Source of the DNA: Eutreptiella sp. 'Long Island Sound 2002' | Lineage: Eukaryota > Euglenozoa > Euglenophyceae > Eutreptiales > Eutreptiaceae | Reading direction: 5' to 3' | DNA: 64,000 nucleotides | NCBI GenBank assembly: GCA_964036045.1 | Contig: OZ038399.1 | Coordinates: 21,647,170-21,711,169 of the forward strand | Part shown: positions 40,568-50,487 of the stretch, piece after piece | How the letters are laid out: the number at the start of each line of letters is the position of its first letter | Position numbering within the stretch: position 1 is the first letter of the stretch | Notes under the pieces: model-generated | Told to the model about the DNA's origin: nothing | The model's database searches: none | What the model saw: the letters and a program-made list of their open reading frames with translations, nothing else | Translations under genes and position numbers: made by a program

Positions 40568-42301
40568 GTCCCAGGAACGGGGACCTGGGGTTGGGCGCCA
40601 GGTTCCCAAGGACTCAAGCCCGCGGAGAGCGTCGGGAGCATCGTCGGAGTGCCGGCGACCATGGCTGCGGGGCGCTTTCGTGTGGCAGCATTGGCGTGGG
40701 CGGCAGCCCGTTCCGGTGTTTGCCCGGACGACCCAGCGACGGTGGCCGTGCGCAGCTGGGCGTCTGGAACCGCCCGACGCTATCAGGGGTCCTTGTTCGC
40801 GGTCGCGGATTTCGAGGACGAACGTTCGTTGCCTACTGGACCGTCTACGTGCCTTTCGGAGTACCTATCAGCCAAAGTGTCGGCCGGAGTGGCCCGGTCG
40901 ACACTCCGCAACGTGGTGTCGGCGGTACGAGGGGCGGAAGACCTTGGCATCATGCCGCCCACTGTCCTGCCCATCCACTGGAGATTGGCGAAAGGGGGGC
41001 TGTCCTCGGGGCGTCAGCCCTACTTCAGTCCCCCCGCACTGTCCTACCTGGCCCAAGCAGCACATACTCGGGAGCAACGCATTGCGCTGGGGCTCGGTTG
41101 TCTCAGCTACGTGCTCTGGCTACGAGTATCTGAGGCAGCCACTATCGCGCCCCAGGATCTGCGCACGTACGGAGTGGCTTCCTTCACGACCACCAAAGTG
41201 GGAGGGGTGTCGGGGGAAAAGCGTCCTCTGTGCCGCTGGGCGGCTGGCTGGGCTGCTTATCTCTTGGCTATGGTGGATGCTTCCGCGGACCCGGCCCAAC
41301 CGTTCGCGGAGCGGGGAGCGTCGGGACTGGAGGAGGCCGTCAAGGACATGCTGCGGAACTCGAGGTGGAGCCATTTGCGATGGCACGCGTTCCGGAGAGG
41401 CGGCTGTGCGGCGTGCTACCACAGGGGTCCCCACCTTCGGTTCCTCCTGTGGTGGGGACGGTGGCGGCGCCTCCAAACGGCGCTTGAGTACGCCACCAGG
41501 TACACCGATCCGGAGGTGGTGGGACCCCTTCTATTGCCTGTTGCGGATAGTGGGGACTTTGTTGGCTCTGTGTTGGAGGTCCCGCTTCCTGACCTCTGGC
41601 CGGAGGCCATGTTCACCAAGGAGTCCGTCACCATCAAGGATCTGGTCAAGGGGCTGGACACCCCGCCTAACGCCGGCGGGTTGGAGTCACAGGCAGCCGG
41701 CGGTGGTGCGGGGCACGAGTCCTCCAGCTCCGGCTCATCGGAGTCCTCTTCGGAGTCGTCCGGTTCGTCCCTCACCTCGACTGGCCCAGCGGCAACACCC
41801 ACGAAGCGCGGTGGGAGATCGTCCGCGCCCAGGTCCGAGCCGGGGGTGCGCGGCGGAGGCGCATTTGTCGTCGGTGGCACGTCCACTGCAGGACGCCGAC
41901 AGCGCGGCGGCGGGGCCAAACGCAAGAGAGGCCCGGCTGGGCCCTCGGCTGCTAAATCGGCAGGCGGAGGTCGGAGCGCTAAACCACCGCCGAAACGGTG
42001 GAGGCTGCCTGTTGTGGGCGGTGCCGTACGTGTCCACGGCACTGTACCGGGTGGCCCGAAGGTGGTGCTGGGTGGTGGCTCCGTCGGGAGTCGTCCCGCC
42101 ACCGGGAGCCGTCTACGTGGGCGTGGCACCGAGGGGCGTGCAAGCCCCGCTGGTCGTCCCCAAAAGATGCCTCGGCGGGGGGCGGGGCCAGAGGAATCAC
42201 GCCCGTTGGGAGAGTCGCCAAGAGGCGCAGTCGTTTCCAATGGGGTGGCGTGGAAGTTCCGACCGCGCGGGGAGGACAAGCGCAACCCTATTTCCCTCTG
42301 A
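40568..42301 (+). CDS. Tyrosine recombinase of the complete YR element
   Basis: In frame with Gag after its TGA; the first ATG is 40661. The core-binding region SWASGTARRYQGSLF...RSTLRNVVSAVRGAEDLG is followed by the catalytic domain: LWLRVSEAATI (Arg I, ~41125), HLRWHAFRRGG (H-x-x-R, ~41380), WWGRWRRL and EYATRY (candidate nucleophile Tyr, ~41490-41505). This is the integrase that would resolve circular cDNA into target DNA via the A/B junction. The C-terminal 180 residues are a Ser-rich, then Lys/Arg-rich tail (KRKRGPAG) that may direct nuclear entry. Confidence 0.85.
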   Translation, partial: VPGTGTWGWAPGSQGLKPAESVGSIVGVPATMAAGRFRVAALAWAAARSGVCPDDPATVAVRSWASGTARRYQGSLFAVADFEDERSLPTGPSTCLSEYLSAKVSAGVARSTLRNVVSAVRGAEDLGIMPPTVLPIHWRLAKGGLSSGRQPYFSPPALSYLAQAAHTREQRIALGLGCLSYVLWLRVSEAATIAPQDLRTYGVASFTTTKVGGVSGEKRPLCRWAAGWAAYLLAMVDASADPAQPFAERGASGLEEAVKDMLRNSRWSHLRWHAFRRGGCAACYHRGPHLRFLLWWGRWRRLQTALEYATRYTDPEVVGPLLLPVADSGDFVGSVLEVPLPDLWPEAMFTKESVTIKDLVKGLDTPPNAGGLESQAAGGGAGHESSSSGSSESSSESSGSSLTSTGPAATPTKRGGRSSAPRSEPGVRGGGAFVVGGTSTAGRRQRGGGAKRKRGPAGPSAAKSAGGGRSAKPPPKRWRLPVVGGAVRVHGTVPGGPKVVLGGGSVGSRPATGSRLRGRGTEGRASPAGRPQKMPRRGAGPEESRPLGESPRGAVVSNGVAWKFRPRGEDKRNPISL

Positions 42302-42330
42302 CGGCAGTGCGTCCCGCGGGGCACAGCGGG

Positions 42331-42407
42331 GACAGGGGTTAAGCGACCATCTGGCCGGGGGGTCCCAGGGTACGCCAAACAATCACAACGGTGGGTCTAC
42401 CGCCGAC
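42331..42407 (+). repeat. Internal ~78-bp repeat, copy between YR and RT
   Basis: Reads acaggggttaagcgacca, then a tggccggg block, cccagggtac, acaacggtgg and accgccgac. It matches 44572-44650 at about 80%. It starts 30 bases after the YR stop and ends 24 bases before the RT ATG. Confidence 0.75.
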
Positions 42408-42431
42408 CCGGCGGCCCTTCGGCCAGGTGGT

Positions 42432-44399
42432 ATGCTGGGCCCCCGGAATGTTTGTGATCAGTCCCGGCCGGGCCCCGCGGTACAGCCAGGCGGCCTTCGG
42501 CCACCTTTGTTTGCCGGGGGGGTGGGGGAACCCCTTTTCCTGCTCCTCCTTCGTGAGCTCTCCGGTAAGCTGGCGTGGCTGTCTGTGACCCTGAAATCCA
42601 GCGTCCGCCTCCTGATGCAGCGGATACACCTCTTTCTGCTGCGGGCATTTGTCACGGCAGAGGATTTCCGTCTCCCTGAGACGGTTGGCGTATTTTTGCG
42701 AGTGCTCGGTGAACTTCAGCCAGAAGGTTGGGCCAGTCTGATGCACGTTTCTACATCCCCCAAGCCCGTCCTGCAGGCGCCAGACCCCGAGGTGGCAGCG
42801 CGGGGGTTGGGCGAGATCGGGACATACCACACCTCCGACGCCCTTTGGGATGAGGTGGTGGGGGAGGGGGTGGACGTGGAACGATTGGCCTCGGAGTTTG
42901 CGCCCGAGGTCGCCCCCCCGCCGGCGGTCCTCCACAGGCGTGAGACGGACCCCCTGGTGGAACCCATGCTGCGCTCCCTGGAGTTGGGGGGGGTGGTGGA
43001 GAGGGTGGTGCAGGGCCAAAGCCAGCCGGCAACATGCTGGCCCTTCATCATACCGAAGTCCTCCGAGAAGGTGTCGGTAATCTTCCACCTGGTGGACTTC
43101 AATGACACCATGCCCCGCCCGGCCCGTTTTTCGTTGTGCAGCTGGGAAAACATGGCGGACCGCCTCAGTGCCTGGCCGCCGCGAGAGCCCCTGTTTTGCA
43201 CGCACATCGATTTGAAAAACGCCTTTTGGTCGTTTGTCTTACCGCCGAAGGCATCAGGGGCCTTCAGGTTTGGTTTCCGACCAGGGGGGGGGGCGCGGGT
43301 CATGTACCGCATGCGGCGCATGCCATTTGGGTGGAAGTTTTCTCCGTTGTTGTGCCAGCTCGCCTTGCAAAAGGTGATAGCGGGGATTGTCCCGCCGCAC
43401 ATGATAATCTTCCACTATTTGGACGATTTTCTGTTGCTGGGCGGGTGTCCCGCTGAGCTGCGGGAGGTCACCAAGCGGGTGGTGGAAGCACTGAAAGCGG
43501 CGGGATTTTTGGTGTCGCCCAAGTCTGTCCTTGAACCCACGACACACGTGTTGTTTTTGGGGAAGCATGTTGACACGCAGGCGCGGCGCATTTGGTCCCA
43601 CCCGCGCGCGTATTTACAGATGTTTGCGCAGTGGCTGCGACTGGCGACGGCGGCCCACCCACACCCCCGTCACTTGAATAAGGTGTTAGGTTTTATTCAA
43701 TGGCATGTGAGGCCCCGCAGAGGCATGGGCCCGTTTTTGGCTGGGGCCTACTGCTGGCAGAGGTGGGGAGCTGTTGGGCAACCAGTCCCACTTAAGGTGC
43801 TGCACGGTTTGGCCACTGCGATAGTTTTCGCTATGGAACCATGGCATCCCCCTAGTTCTGTGCGGTGGTCCCTGCAGTGTGCATTGCATCGCCCGGTGGT
43901 GCTTGGACGCCATGCGTTCGCCACCATGTTTGTGGATGCGGCTCTGGATGTGTTCCGGTATCGTGCAGGCATGTTCCTGCCTGGTAGGCACGAGGTACGG
44001 TCCGTGGTTATCCCGCCCTGCAGGCACACCCAGCAAAGTGCGGAGCTCTGGGGGCTGTGTTGGGCTGTGAGAGAGGCCAAGCGACGGGGTTGGCGGTTTC
44101 TCGTTTTGGTGACCGACTCACAGGTGGCAGGGGCCCAGATGGTGTCGTTGCGTGCCCGTACATGGTTGCACAGGCAAAACAAACTCTTGCGGTCCACTGT
44201 TATCAGACTGACGCAATGTGGGTTGGTGGTGGGAGTGCACTGGGTTTCCTCGGAACTACAACCGGCGGATCCGCCAAGCCGGCTTGATGCGGTGGCGTGC
44301 TCTTCCACGTTGCGCGCACTACGATTGGCGCAGCTGCGGTGGACCGTTGTGAGGGCGCATGCACCGGGTCCGGAGTCCATTGGAGTAGTTTGGCTGTGA
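42432..44399 (+). CDS. Reverse transcriptase-RNase H of the complete YR element
   Basis: 655 codons from ATG 42432. The same frame is open far upstream through YR, in the +1 frame relative to it. RT motifs: WPFIIPKSSEKVSVIFHLVD (~43040), CTHIDLKNAFWSFVLP (~43198), RRMPFGWKFSPLLCQ (~43312), FHYLDDFLLLG (catalytic YLDD ~43414) and LVSPKSVLEP. RNase H: MFVDAALDVFRYRAGMF (~43925), SAELWGLCWAV (~44038), VLVTDSQVAGA (~44104) and HWVSSELQPADPPSRL (~44240). All catalytic acids are present. It could be made by +1 frameshifting from YR or by internal initiation 130 nt after the YR stop. Confidence 0.88.
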   Translation: MLGPRNVCDQSRPGPAVQPGGLRPPLFAGGVGEPLFLLLLRELSGKLAWLSVTLKSSVRLLMQRIHLFLLRAFVTAEDFRLPETVGVFLRVLGELQPEGWASLMHVSTSPKPVLQAPDPEVAARGLGEIGTYHTSDALWDEVVGEGVDVERLASEFAPEVAPPPAVLHRRETDPLVEPMLRSLELGGVVERVVQGQSQPATCWPFIIPKSSEKVSVIFHLVDFNDTMPRPARFSLCSWENMADRLSAWPPREPLFCTHIDLKNAFWSFVLPPKASGAFRFGFRPGGGARVMYRMRRMPFGWKFSPLLCQLALQKVIAGIVPPHMIIFHYLDDFLLLGGCPAELREVTKRVVEALKAAGFLVSPKSVLEPTTHVLFLGKHVDTQARRIWSHPRAYLQMFAQWLRLATAAHPHPRHLNKVLGFIQWHVRPRRGMGPFLAGAYCWQRWGAVGQPVPLKVLHGLATAIVFAMEPWHPPSSVRWSLQCALHRPVVLGRHAFATMFVDAALDVFRYRAGMFLPGRHEVRSVVIPPCRHTQQSAELWGLCWAVREAKRRGWRFLVLVTDSQVAGAQMVSLRARTWLHRQNKLLRSTVIRLTQCGLVVGVHWVSSELQPADPPSRLDAVACSSTLRALRLAQLRWTVVRAHAPGPESIGVVWL

Positions 44400-44571
44400 C
44401 CGTACCGGACACGCGTTGGCGCTGACTGCGTGAGTGACGAGAGCACCATTATCATGGCCTGCTGTGGTGAGCCGTTGTGCCTTGTGCTGTGCAGGGACCT
44501 GTGCGGCCTGCGGCGCTTGGTTTGTGGTGGGATGCGGTGCGGCAGGGGCTGGGATCCCAGGTTTTTGGGGG

Positions 44572-44650
44572 TGGCAGGGGTTAGGCGGCCACGTGGCCGG
44601 GATGGCCCCAGAGTACCACAAATAAACACAACGGTGGTTCTCCCGCCGAC
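44572..44650 (+). repeat. Internal ~78-bp repeat, copy after RT-RH
   Basis: Same block order as 42331-42407 (gcaggggttaggcgg, gtggccggg, ccagagtacc, acaacggtgg, cccgccgac). It lies 170 bases after the RNase H stop and before B1. Confidence 0.75.
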
Positions 44651-44800
44651 TCTGGGGTCCCGCCGGCAGTGGCAGCCGGGCCCCTTTGCGCAGTCAAGTT
44701 GAGCCTCCCCCGGAACCACCGGGTACCGCCTGTGTGTAATGACCGCGGGGGGGGGGGGTTGGGTAACCGTGGGACGGTGTGGGGACCAGGGGGAGGGGTA

Positions 44801-44841
44801 CCGAAGGTGATTTCGATCCTGACTTTGTTGCTTGTGTGAAC
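44801..44841 (+). repeat. Split direct repeat B1
   Basis: 41 bp identical to B2 (45496-45536). It runs directly into A2, sharing its last two bases (AC). Confidence 0.93.
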
Positions 44842-44924
44842 TCCTGTCTGCCCCTGTTTTTCTGGGCGGACAGTAGTTCACCACCCCATCTGTCCTCTGC
44901 TGCAGTTCTGCGAAATTTTTATTT
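44840..44924 (+). repeat. Split direct repeat A2
   Basis: 85 bp identical to A1. The B1A2 block is the sequence expected at the junction of a circular intermediate. Confidence 0.95.
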
Positions 44925-45495
44925 CCCGCCCCCCCACCCGACCTTCGGCCGAACGGGGCGCCTGTCAGTTTTCTGTTGTGGGATGCCCTGGGTGTGCTTA
45001 CAGATCGGTGTCCTCCTGCCGGCCATGGCGCTCTTGTGTTTTTCTATCTCCTTCCGGAAGCGGCAGCAGATTTTTGGCCGCTTTCGTTGGCCACGTCTTG
45101 TTTCGTTGTAATTCCCCGGGTGGGGCGACGGCGCTCGTTCCCGGTTTCACTTGCGTCGCAGGGTTTATTTTATGACGTCGCGCTGACCCTTGCAAGCTCG
45201 CGACGTGTGTGGGACTCTGGAGAACGCCGTTGTCGCGCTGCACTGGATTGTAACTTATTCTCTGCGGGAGGGGGGATGTCGGTGACTTGGTGCATATATG
45301 ATGGTTCCCTCGGGCGGGCTGGTTGTGTCCTGCGATTATATATCTGCAGAGTCGGCATTGCTGAGGGTGATGGTGGGTGGTGTGAGTCAGAGGAAACCAG
45401 TCTATTGTGTTGCCCCTCGGGGGCACGCTGACTTTGGAGCACGTTATGCGGTACTCATCCATGGCGGAAGGCCATAGTACTGTTTCAGACTGTCT
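44925..45495 (+). other. A2-B2 spacer of the YR element
   Basis: 571 bp between A2 and B2. Open frames of up to about 150 codons occur, for instance in the frame running 44976-45431, but none shows a recognisable domain. In related elements this part is unique sequence needed to template the outer repeats. Confidence 0.5.
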
Positions 45496-45536
45496 CCGAA
45501 GGTGATTTCGATCCTGACTTTGTTGCTTGTGTGAAC
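45496..45536 (+). repeat. Split direct repeat B2 (right end)
   Basis: 41 bp identical to B1, ending ...gcttgtgtgaac. The outer flank continues accaccgcccg. The terminal AC matches the AC at the start of A1. Confidence 0.93.
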
Positions 45537-47158
45537 ACCACCGCCCGAATGACAACGGGGACGAGGCCCACAGGTGCCCAGCAAGGGCGCACTGGAAGCA
45601 ACAGCCACCATGGCCCTGCCAGCGCCGGCCGCCGGAGAGCAGCGGGCATATGCAGCGCCCGCGAGAAACAATCAGGAGCTCCTCCAACTTGTGAGCTGCG
45701 GGCAAAGATCGCAGACTTATGAGCCAGAGCGGCCTGTGAGCGGGGGCACACGACTCACCGCAGGTCTGTGGCACCACTGCGAGGGCCAGCGGGGCGGGCA
45801 GCAACAACGGAGCGTGGCGGGCAAGAAGACGAGTCACGCGCGGTAGGCTAAAAGTGGTCGCCCAGCACAGACGGAGGACAATAGGCCGCCCCTGCCCACC
45901 AACAGCAACAGTGGGCACGCTAGCAGGTAGTTGGTGCCAAGGCCTCGGGCAGGGGTTGCGGAGGATATCAAGTGTGCTGCCGAATTGCGCAACCTGTATG
46001 GGCTGCAAATCTGCCGATCGGTGGAGAAATAGGAGCGCGAAGAGGGGGCTGCGCCGGGGGCGGGAAGGGCCAGGATGTGGTCCACAAACTACGAACGTGT
46101 TGACGGACGACGGCCGCAAGGCGGGTGGGGGGCGCTCCTATGCCTCGGTGGTGGCGAGGCCCATCCCTAGGGCGTGCCGGGTCACCGGGACGCGGCCTAG
46201 AGGTATCGCTGCACCTCCCACCGGACATGGCTTGCAGTGTGCTCAAGGCGAGCCGTCAGGTGGCAGTTGTCTGCTACCGCCCCTGGGTAGGGGATGATGA
46301 GGGTGCCGCGGTTGCCACACACATGGTGTGGTTCAATGTCTCCATGGCTAGTAGAGGGCCACTTACAGAGTACTGGGGCAGTGGACTCCAACGCGACGGT
46401 AGGGCCCCTCGTAGGGCTCTACTGAGGGGACTCGCCGGGACGACTGGGAGTTCAGGCGTTGCAAAGCCGACACGGGGCATACAGCGCCAAGGGGCTGAAG
46501 GGAAAGTTTCCTCCAGTTACAATGCAGTTGTAGGGGAAAGGTCAGGTGTGGGTCCTCGCGCATAACCGTCATGTGGTAGCCGTTCCTGTTGCGGGTGGGG
46601 CAGGGCCGTTGCCCGTTCCGGGGGGACTGTTCAGGGAGGGGGGGTGTATTAACGTGCCCCCCCCCCCCTGCACAGGAACGCTCTGTCTGAATGGATGGTA
46701 TGAACCAGAGGCTGGGCCTACGGCTCCCTCACAGCCACGTTATCGCCACAGTGTCTGTAGTTATATGAATGAGATTGAGACTAACACACACACACACCAC
46801 TGACCCTCTCTCTATGAGTGCTGACGGACGACATGACAGGTTGGCCGATTGAGAGCCAGCGTACCGCAAGCCTGTCCAGCCGCCTGTGGACCTCAACCCC
46901 CCAGTACGTTAACATGCAGGCTAGAGGTTTTGGCCGACAAAACACGGCCAGAAAAGGGTAACTAGGCAAACATCAGTGCAACCTGTACATACGCAAAAGT
47001 GCTCGTGGAACCAACGTATCAATGGAACTGCCGAACATTGCTTATCAATGGAACTGCCGAACATTGCTGCATATGCATACCAGGACGTGCATGTGTGGAG
47101 CGCTTTGTTGACCTGCTTGCGGCCCCCTGCATGCCCCATGGTATGCGCCTGTACATAT
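45537..47158. other. Possible decayed element ORF and intergenic DNA
   Basis: The + strand at 45600-46560 has short, broken frames of mixed Ala/Gly/Arg composition. One (around 46120-46160) reads RSYASVVARP, a string common in LINE ORF1/Gag linkers, but nothing diagnostic follows. There is a C10 run near 46660. A perfect 26-bp tandem duplication lies at 47017-47068. Confidence 0.35.
47017..47068 (+). repeat. Perfect 26-bp tandem duplication
   Basis: tatcaatggaactgccgaac followed by attgct occurs at 47017-47042 and again at 47043-47068 with no mismatch. Confidence 0.9.
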
Positions 47159-47287
47159 GATAGTGGAGCACCCGAACCAAGAAGGGGGCACGAGCAATTG
47201 TGTGGGACTGTTACACTGATGGTCCGATGGCTGAACGTGTCTATGGTGGGGACATTCAGTCGATCAGTACCGATCATTGATCCCCCC
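47159..47287 (+). repeat. Dispersed ~130-bp repeat, copy B
   Basis: tgatagtggagcacccgaac at the left and accgatcattgatcccccc at the right, with gtggggacattcagtcgatc inside. It is the closest match to copy A at 35822. Confidence 0.7.
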
Positions 47288-50200
47288 CTGCCCCAACGCT
47301 CGGAGGGGAGCACCAGGGGGTAGTCGCACCTCAAGGCAGTGGTGGACGTATTGGGCCCCGCGCCCCAAAGTGCCCACCGAGGTCCATGTTCGGGGGTACT
47401 CCACAGCATTCGGGCCCCCTGAAGGGGGATATGCGCAGGTGCGCAAGGAGCTCCAGCAGGCGGCATCCGGTCGCGGGCCTGCCTGCTAGCCGACGACTCC
47501 AAGCGCCCCCACCGAACATGGCACCACCTGGATCAAGTGAGGAAAAAGCAGGGCTATCAAGCAGGGCCCCGTCAAGAGGGGTGACGCCCTCGTGATGGGC
47601 GGCGGCATCTCCGAGGCGGAACACGCAGGACGTGTTGTAGTGGATTTGACAAGCGACGCAGGCATCAGTCAGGAGGCAGGGCAGACACCAAACTATGAGC
47701 TGGCGATGGAGGTAGAGCACAGCGGACGGGACCGCAACTTCCGACAGCATGCTATAATAAGGCTAGCCATAGCTAATGTCACTGTGGGTCTTTCTCTCGC
47801 GGTGTTCCCAAAGGGGAAGGCTAATGGAGATGGCATGAGGCCGTGCCCTATCCTGCCTCTGCCCTAACCCTTGTACGCACAGCGTGCAGGACCTTAATCG
47901 GCTGTTTTGTTTCCGCAAACGTTGGAACCATTGTATTTGCCGATTCCATTTTCTGGTTTTGGGTGACCGTGGAGGTTTTTCCGTGATTTTGGGGCTGTGG
48001 ATGGTTGTTTTCCCCGCAAGCCTAGCTATATTGTATTCTGCCCCCAAGCATATGCAGAAGTTTTGCATGCGGTACAATTATGGCAAGGGCTTCGCAGAAG
48101 AGCATTTTTAGCATTTGTATGCTTTCTTATAGGCAGTAGTGCCCCACTTATGGGCCTTGTTGACAGATTTTGGGCCACACATGCCCATTCCAGGAACCAA
48201 CATTGCATGGACCTGCACAGACATGCATGTCTCGACATCGATGATATACTCTTTCCTTTCACTGTTTGTGTCTTCTGAGGGCGCATGTAGACAACCACCG
48301 TTGTTTGGACGGGGGGCGGGGGGTTGCATGCAAGCATGGTACAAGCAACCCACACACCCATACCCTTTCAGTGGATTGTTGCATGCATGGCACAAGAGGG
48401 AAAAGGAATTTGTCTTGAATGTCATCCTGGGAACAAGGTCTCACAATCGGCCAAAAGCGAATTGACATGGTCGCTAGAATGATTGACCATTGTGGTATGC
48501 AACAAGAATGAATGCCCCACACTTTGCACAATTAGCTACGGGTGTAGTCTCAACTTTGCAGAGAGTGCAGCAGATCAACCCCCCCCGCCGCCCCCCGCCG
48601 CCGCTTGGCGAGGTTTTTTGTGGACCCCTTATTGGTTGGGGCGCTCCACTATTGCTATGATTCAAATAAGGCGTGCCATAGCTGTCCACAATTGTAGGTT
48701 TAGGGTCAAGAGCAAAACCAAAAGGGGGATATTTTAACGCGCCGCAGGTGCCAGGAGCCAAGAATATTTTTCTTACAACCCAAAAACGCCGGAACCTACA
48801 AGAAGAAAAAACTACAATCATTTGGGGTACTCGTGGGGACATTGAGTCAATCAAAAGCGATCCCCTTGGATCACTCAACACTGCACACACCTAAAGACCA
48901 AAAGGCTAACATCCATCGCAACCACAAAGTGGACGAGCCAGCCGAAATAGCTATTTGTATACCACTACAGGACGCTTACCGATGGGAGTATAGGATATAC
49001 GTGCTCAACCCTAACACTCGAATAAGGTGGAATCAGTGCACCTCATGTTCATAATTTCCCTGTAGATGCTTGGGACCCAGAACCTCTCATTTTGGCTTAC
49101 AGCTTACACAACACCTACCTTTACATGTGTTTGGCAGATCAAGATGCACCACCAAGGAAAACTACAACAATGAAACCGCTACTACACCACACAAGTATGG
49201 AGGTCCTTGTGCCAGCCATTCGTTGTATGGAAGGGTGGAGAAGCACCTTCAGAGAGCACAAAATCGCACTCTCGACGTGCTAGCTGTTCAGATCCACCAA
49301 ATTTATTCCGAAAGTGTAGCCACTGGCACCGACTGTGTTGGTGGCGGCACTCCCGAAGAGGGCCCTAATAGTGCTTTACATGCATAAGAGTGCCAGCATC
49401 TTATTCGTGAATAATCACATACATCCCATATGATTACTAAGTAATAAAATCATGATTTCTAAGATTTAGAGCATTCAAAGCTATTTAGAGGCTACTTAGA
49501 AGCTTTAGGAGACATGTCGCCGTTGTTGTCGTCTTTTGTCACTTGTGGTGGTTTCCGTCAATCGCGTACAACCTATGACGAACAGACACTTGGAAAGTCT
49601 AGAAGATTTAGATATTTGTTGCCTTTTTAATTACATTTTATCTGAATGGTGTACTATTTGTTTGTTTAGGCAATGAAACTTGTATTTTCTAGCTCAGCTA
49701 GTCAGTAGCTAGTCCCTTCAATCACAAGGTGGTCTTCATGTTATCTAGTATCGTGTGCTTGGCAGCAAATGTGCTCTTGTTGTTGTTCTTGATGATTTTA
49801 AACTATTAAAACGCTTCGGTTTTTTACTAAAATTTCCAGTGCAACAAGCATTGGTTTGACTTAGGCTTAAAAGGAAGAGAGAAGGACAACTCCATTTCAC
49901 ATGCCACGTGCACGGCTATAGGGTTTGGAACAGGAAGCATCCCGCATTTCACATAGGTATCTAGCAAGCATCTCAAAACAATTAGCACCCATTCAGGAGA
50001 CAACCCTAACGGGAAAGAGCAAGGAATCAACAAATGCCTCCATTCAGTAGAAGGAGGCGGGTAGGAATAAACAACAAGGAACCATCAGACGCCCGTACCT
50101 CCCTTTGTCTCATGGGCGGTTTACAACTTGATGGGGGGAGTATCTTCGCTACATCACGCGCTAATTTCACGGTGCATTTTCCTGGAACGCACCATGAGTG

Positions 50201-50339
50201 TTGTGCCTTCTTTGTGTTGGAGGGACAAAACCTAAACTACAAGTCCCAAAATGGAGGCTGTACATGGTTCTGGACCCAATGTCCATGTGTGCCCGTGGCT
50301 GTGGACCCTTTGAGGGGCTGCTGCACACGCTTAGCGCCC

Positions 50340-50342
<3 letters not shown>
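47288..50342. other. Intergenic, low gene content
   Basis: 47290-47870 has broken frames; one contains GRVVVDLTSDAG, which resembles a SUMO-interacting motif, but no family could be assigned. Partial pieces of the dispersed ~130-bp repeat lie near 48620-48665 (inverted) and 48827-48860. 49390-50030 is clearly AT-richer than the rest of the window and holds no recognised gene. Confidence 0.4.
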
Positions 50343-50376
<34 letters not shown>

Positions 50377-50451
50377 CACGGACACGGACACGGACACGGA
50401 CACGGACACGGACACAAACACGGACACGGACACGGACACGGACACGGACAC

Positions 50452-50485
<34 letters not shown>
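50343..50485. repeat. Compound (CA)n - (GGACAC)n - (CA)n array
   Basis: About 30 bp of ca dinucleotides, then about 14 units of ggacac with one aaacac variant near 50415, then about 30 bp of ca again. The hexamer core is symmetrically flanked by its parent dinucleotide. Confidence 0.95.

Positions 50486-50487
<2 letters not shown>

Larger units (their letters stand above)
39790..45536 (+). mobile_element. Complete YR retrotransposon with split direct repeats (copy 2)
   Basis: 5,747 bp with the layout A1 - Gag - YR - RT-RH - B1A2 - spacer - B2. A1 (39790-39874) equals A2 (44840-44924) at 85/85 positions and B1 (44801-44841) equals B2 (45496-45536) at 41/41. B1 and A2 overlap by the dinucleotide AC, which also sits at both outer ends. 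This is the split-direct-repeat plan of PAT/Ngaro-type tyrosine-recombinase elements, which integrate circular cDNA. All ORFs are open. Perfect repeat identity implies recent insertion. No target duplication is expected for this class. Confidence 0.92.

Noticed and set aside
40680-42301. Open +1 frame overlapping the whole YR gene, as a possible extra protein
   Set aside because: GC-rich genes in this window routinely leave other frames open (the cyclase does too). Conserved RT similarity begins only near the end of YR, so the overlap is not evidence for a separate protein.
47590-47870. VVVDLTSD as a functional SUMO-interacting motif
   Set aside because: An isolated six-residue match in a short, unrecognised, probably decayed frame is not enough.
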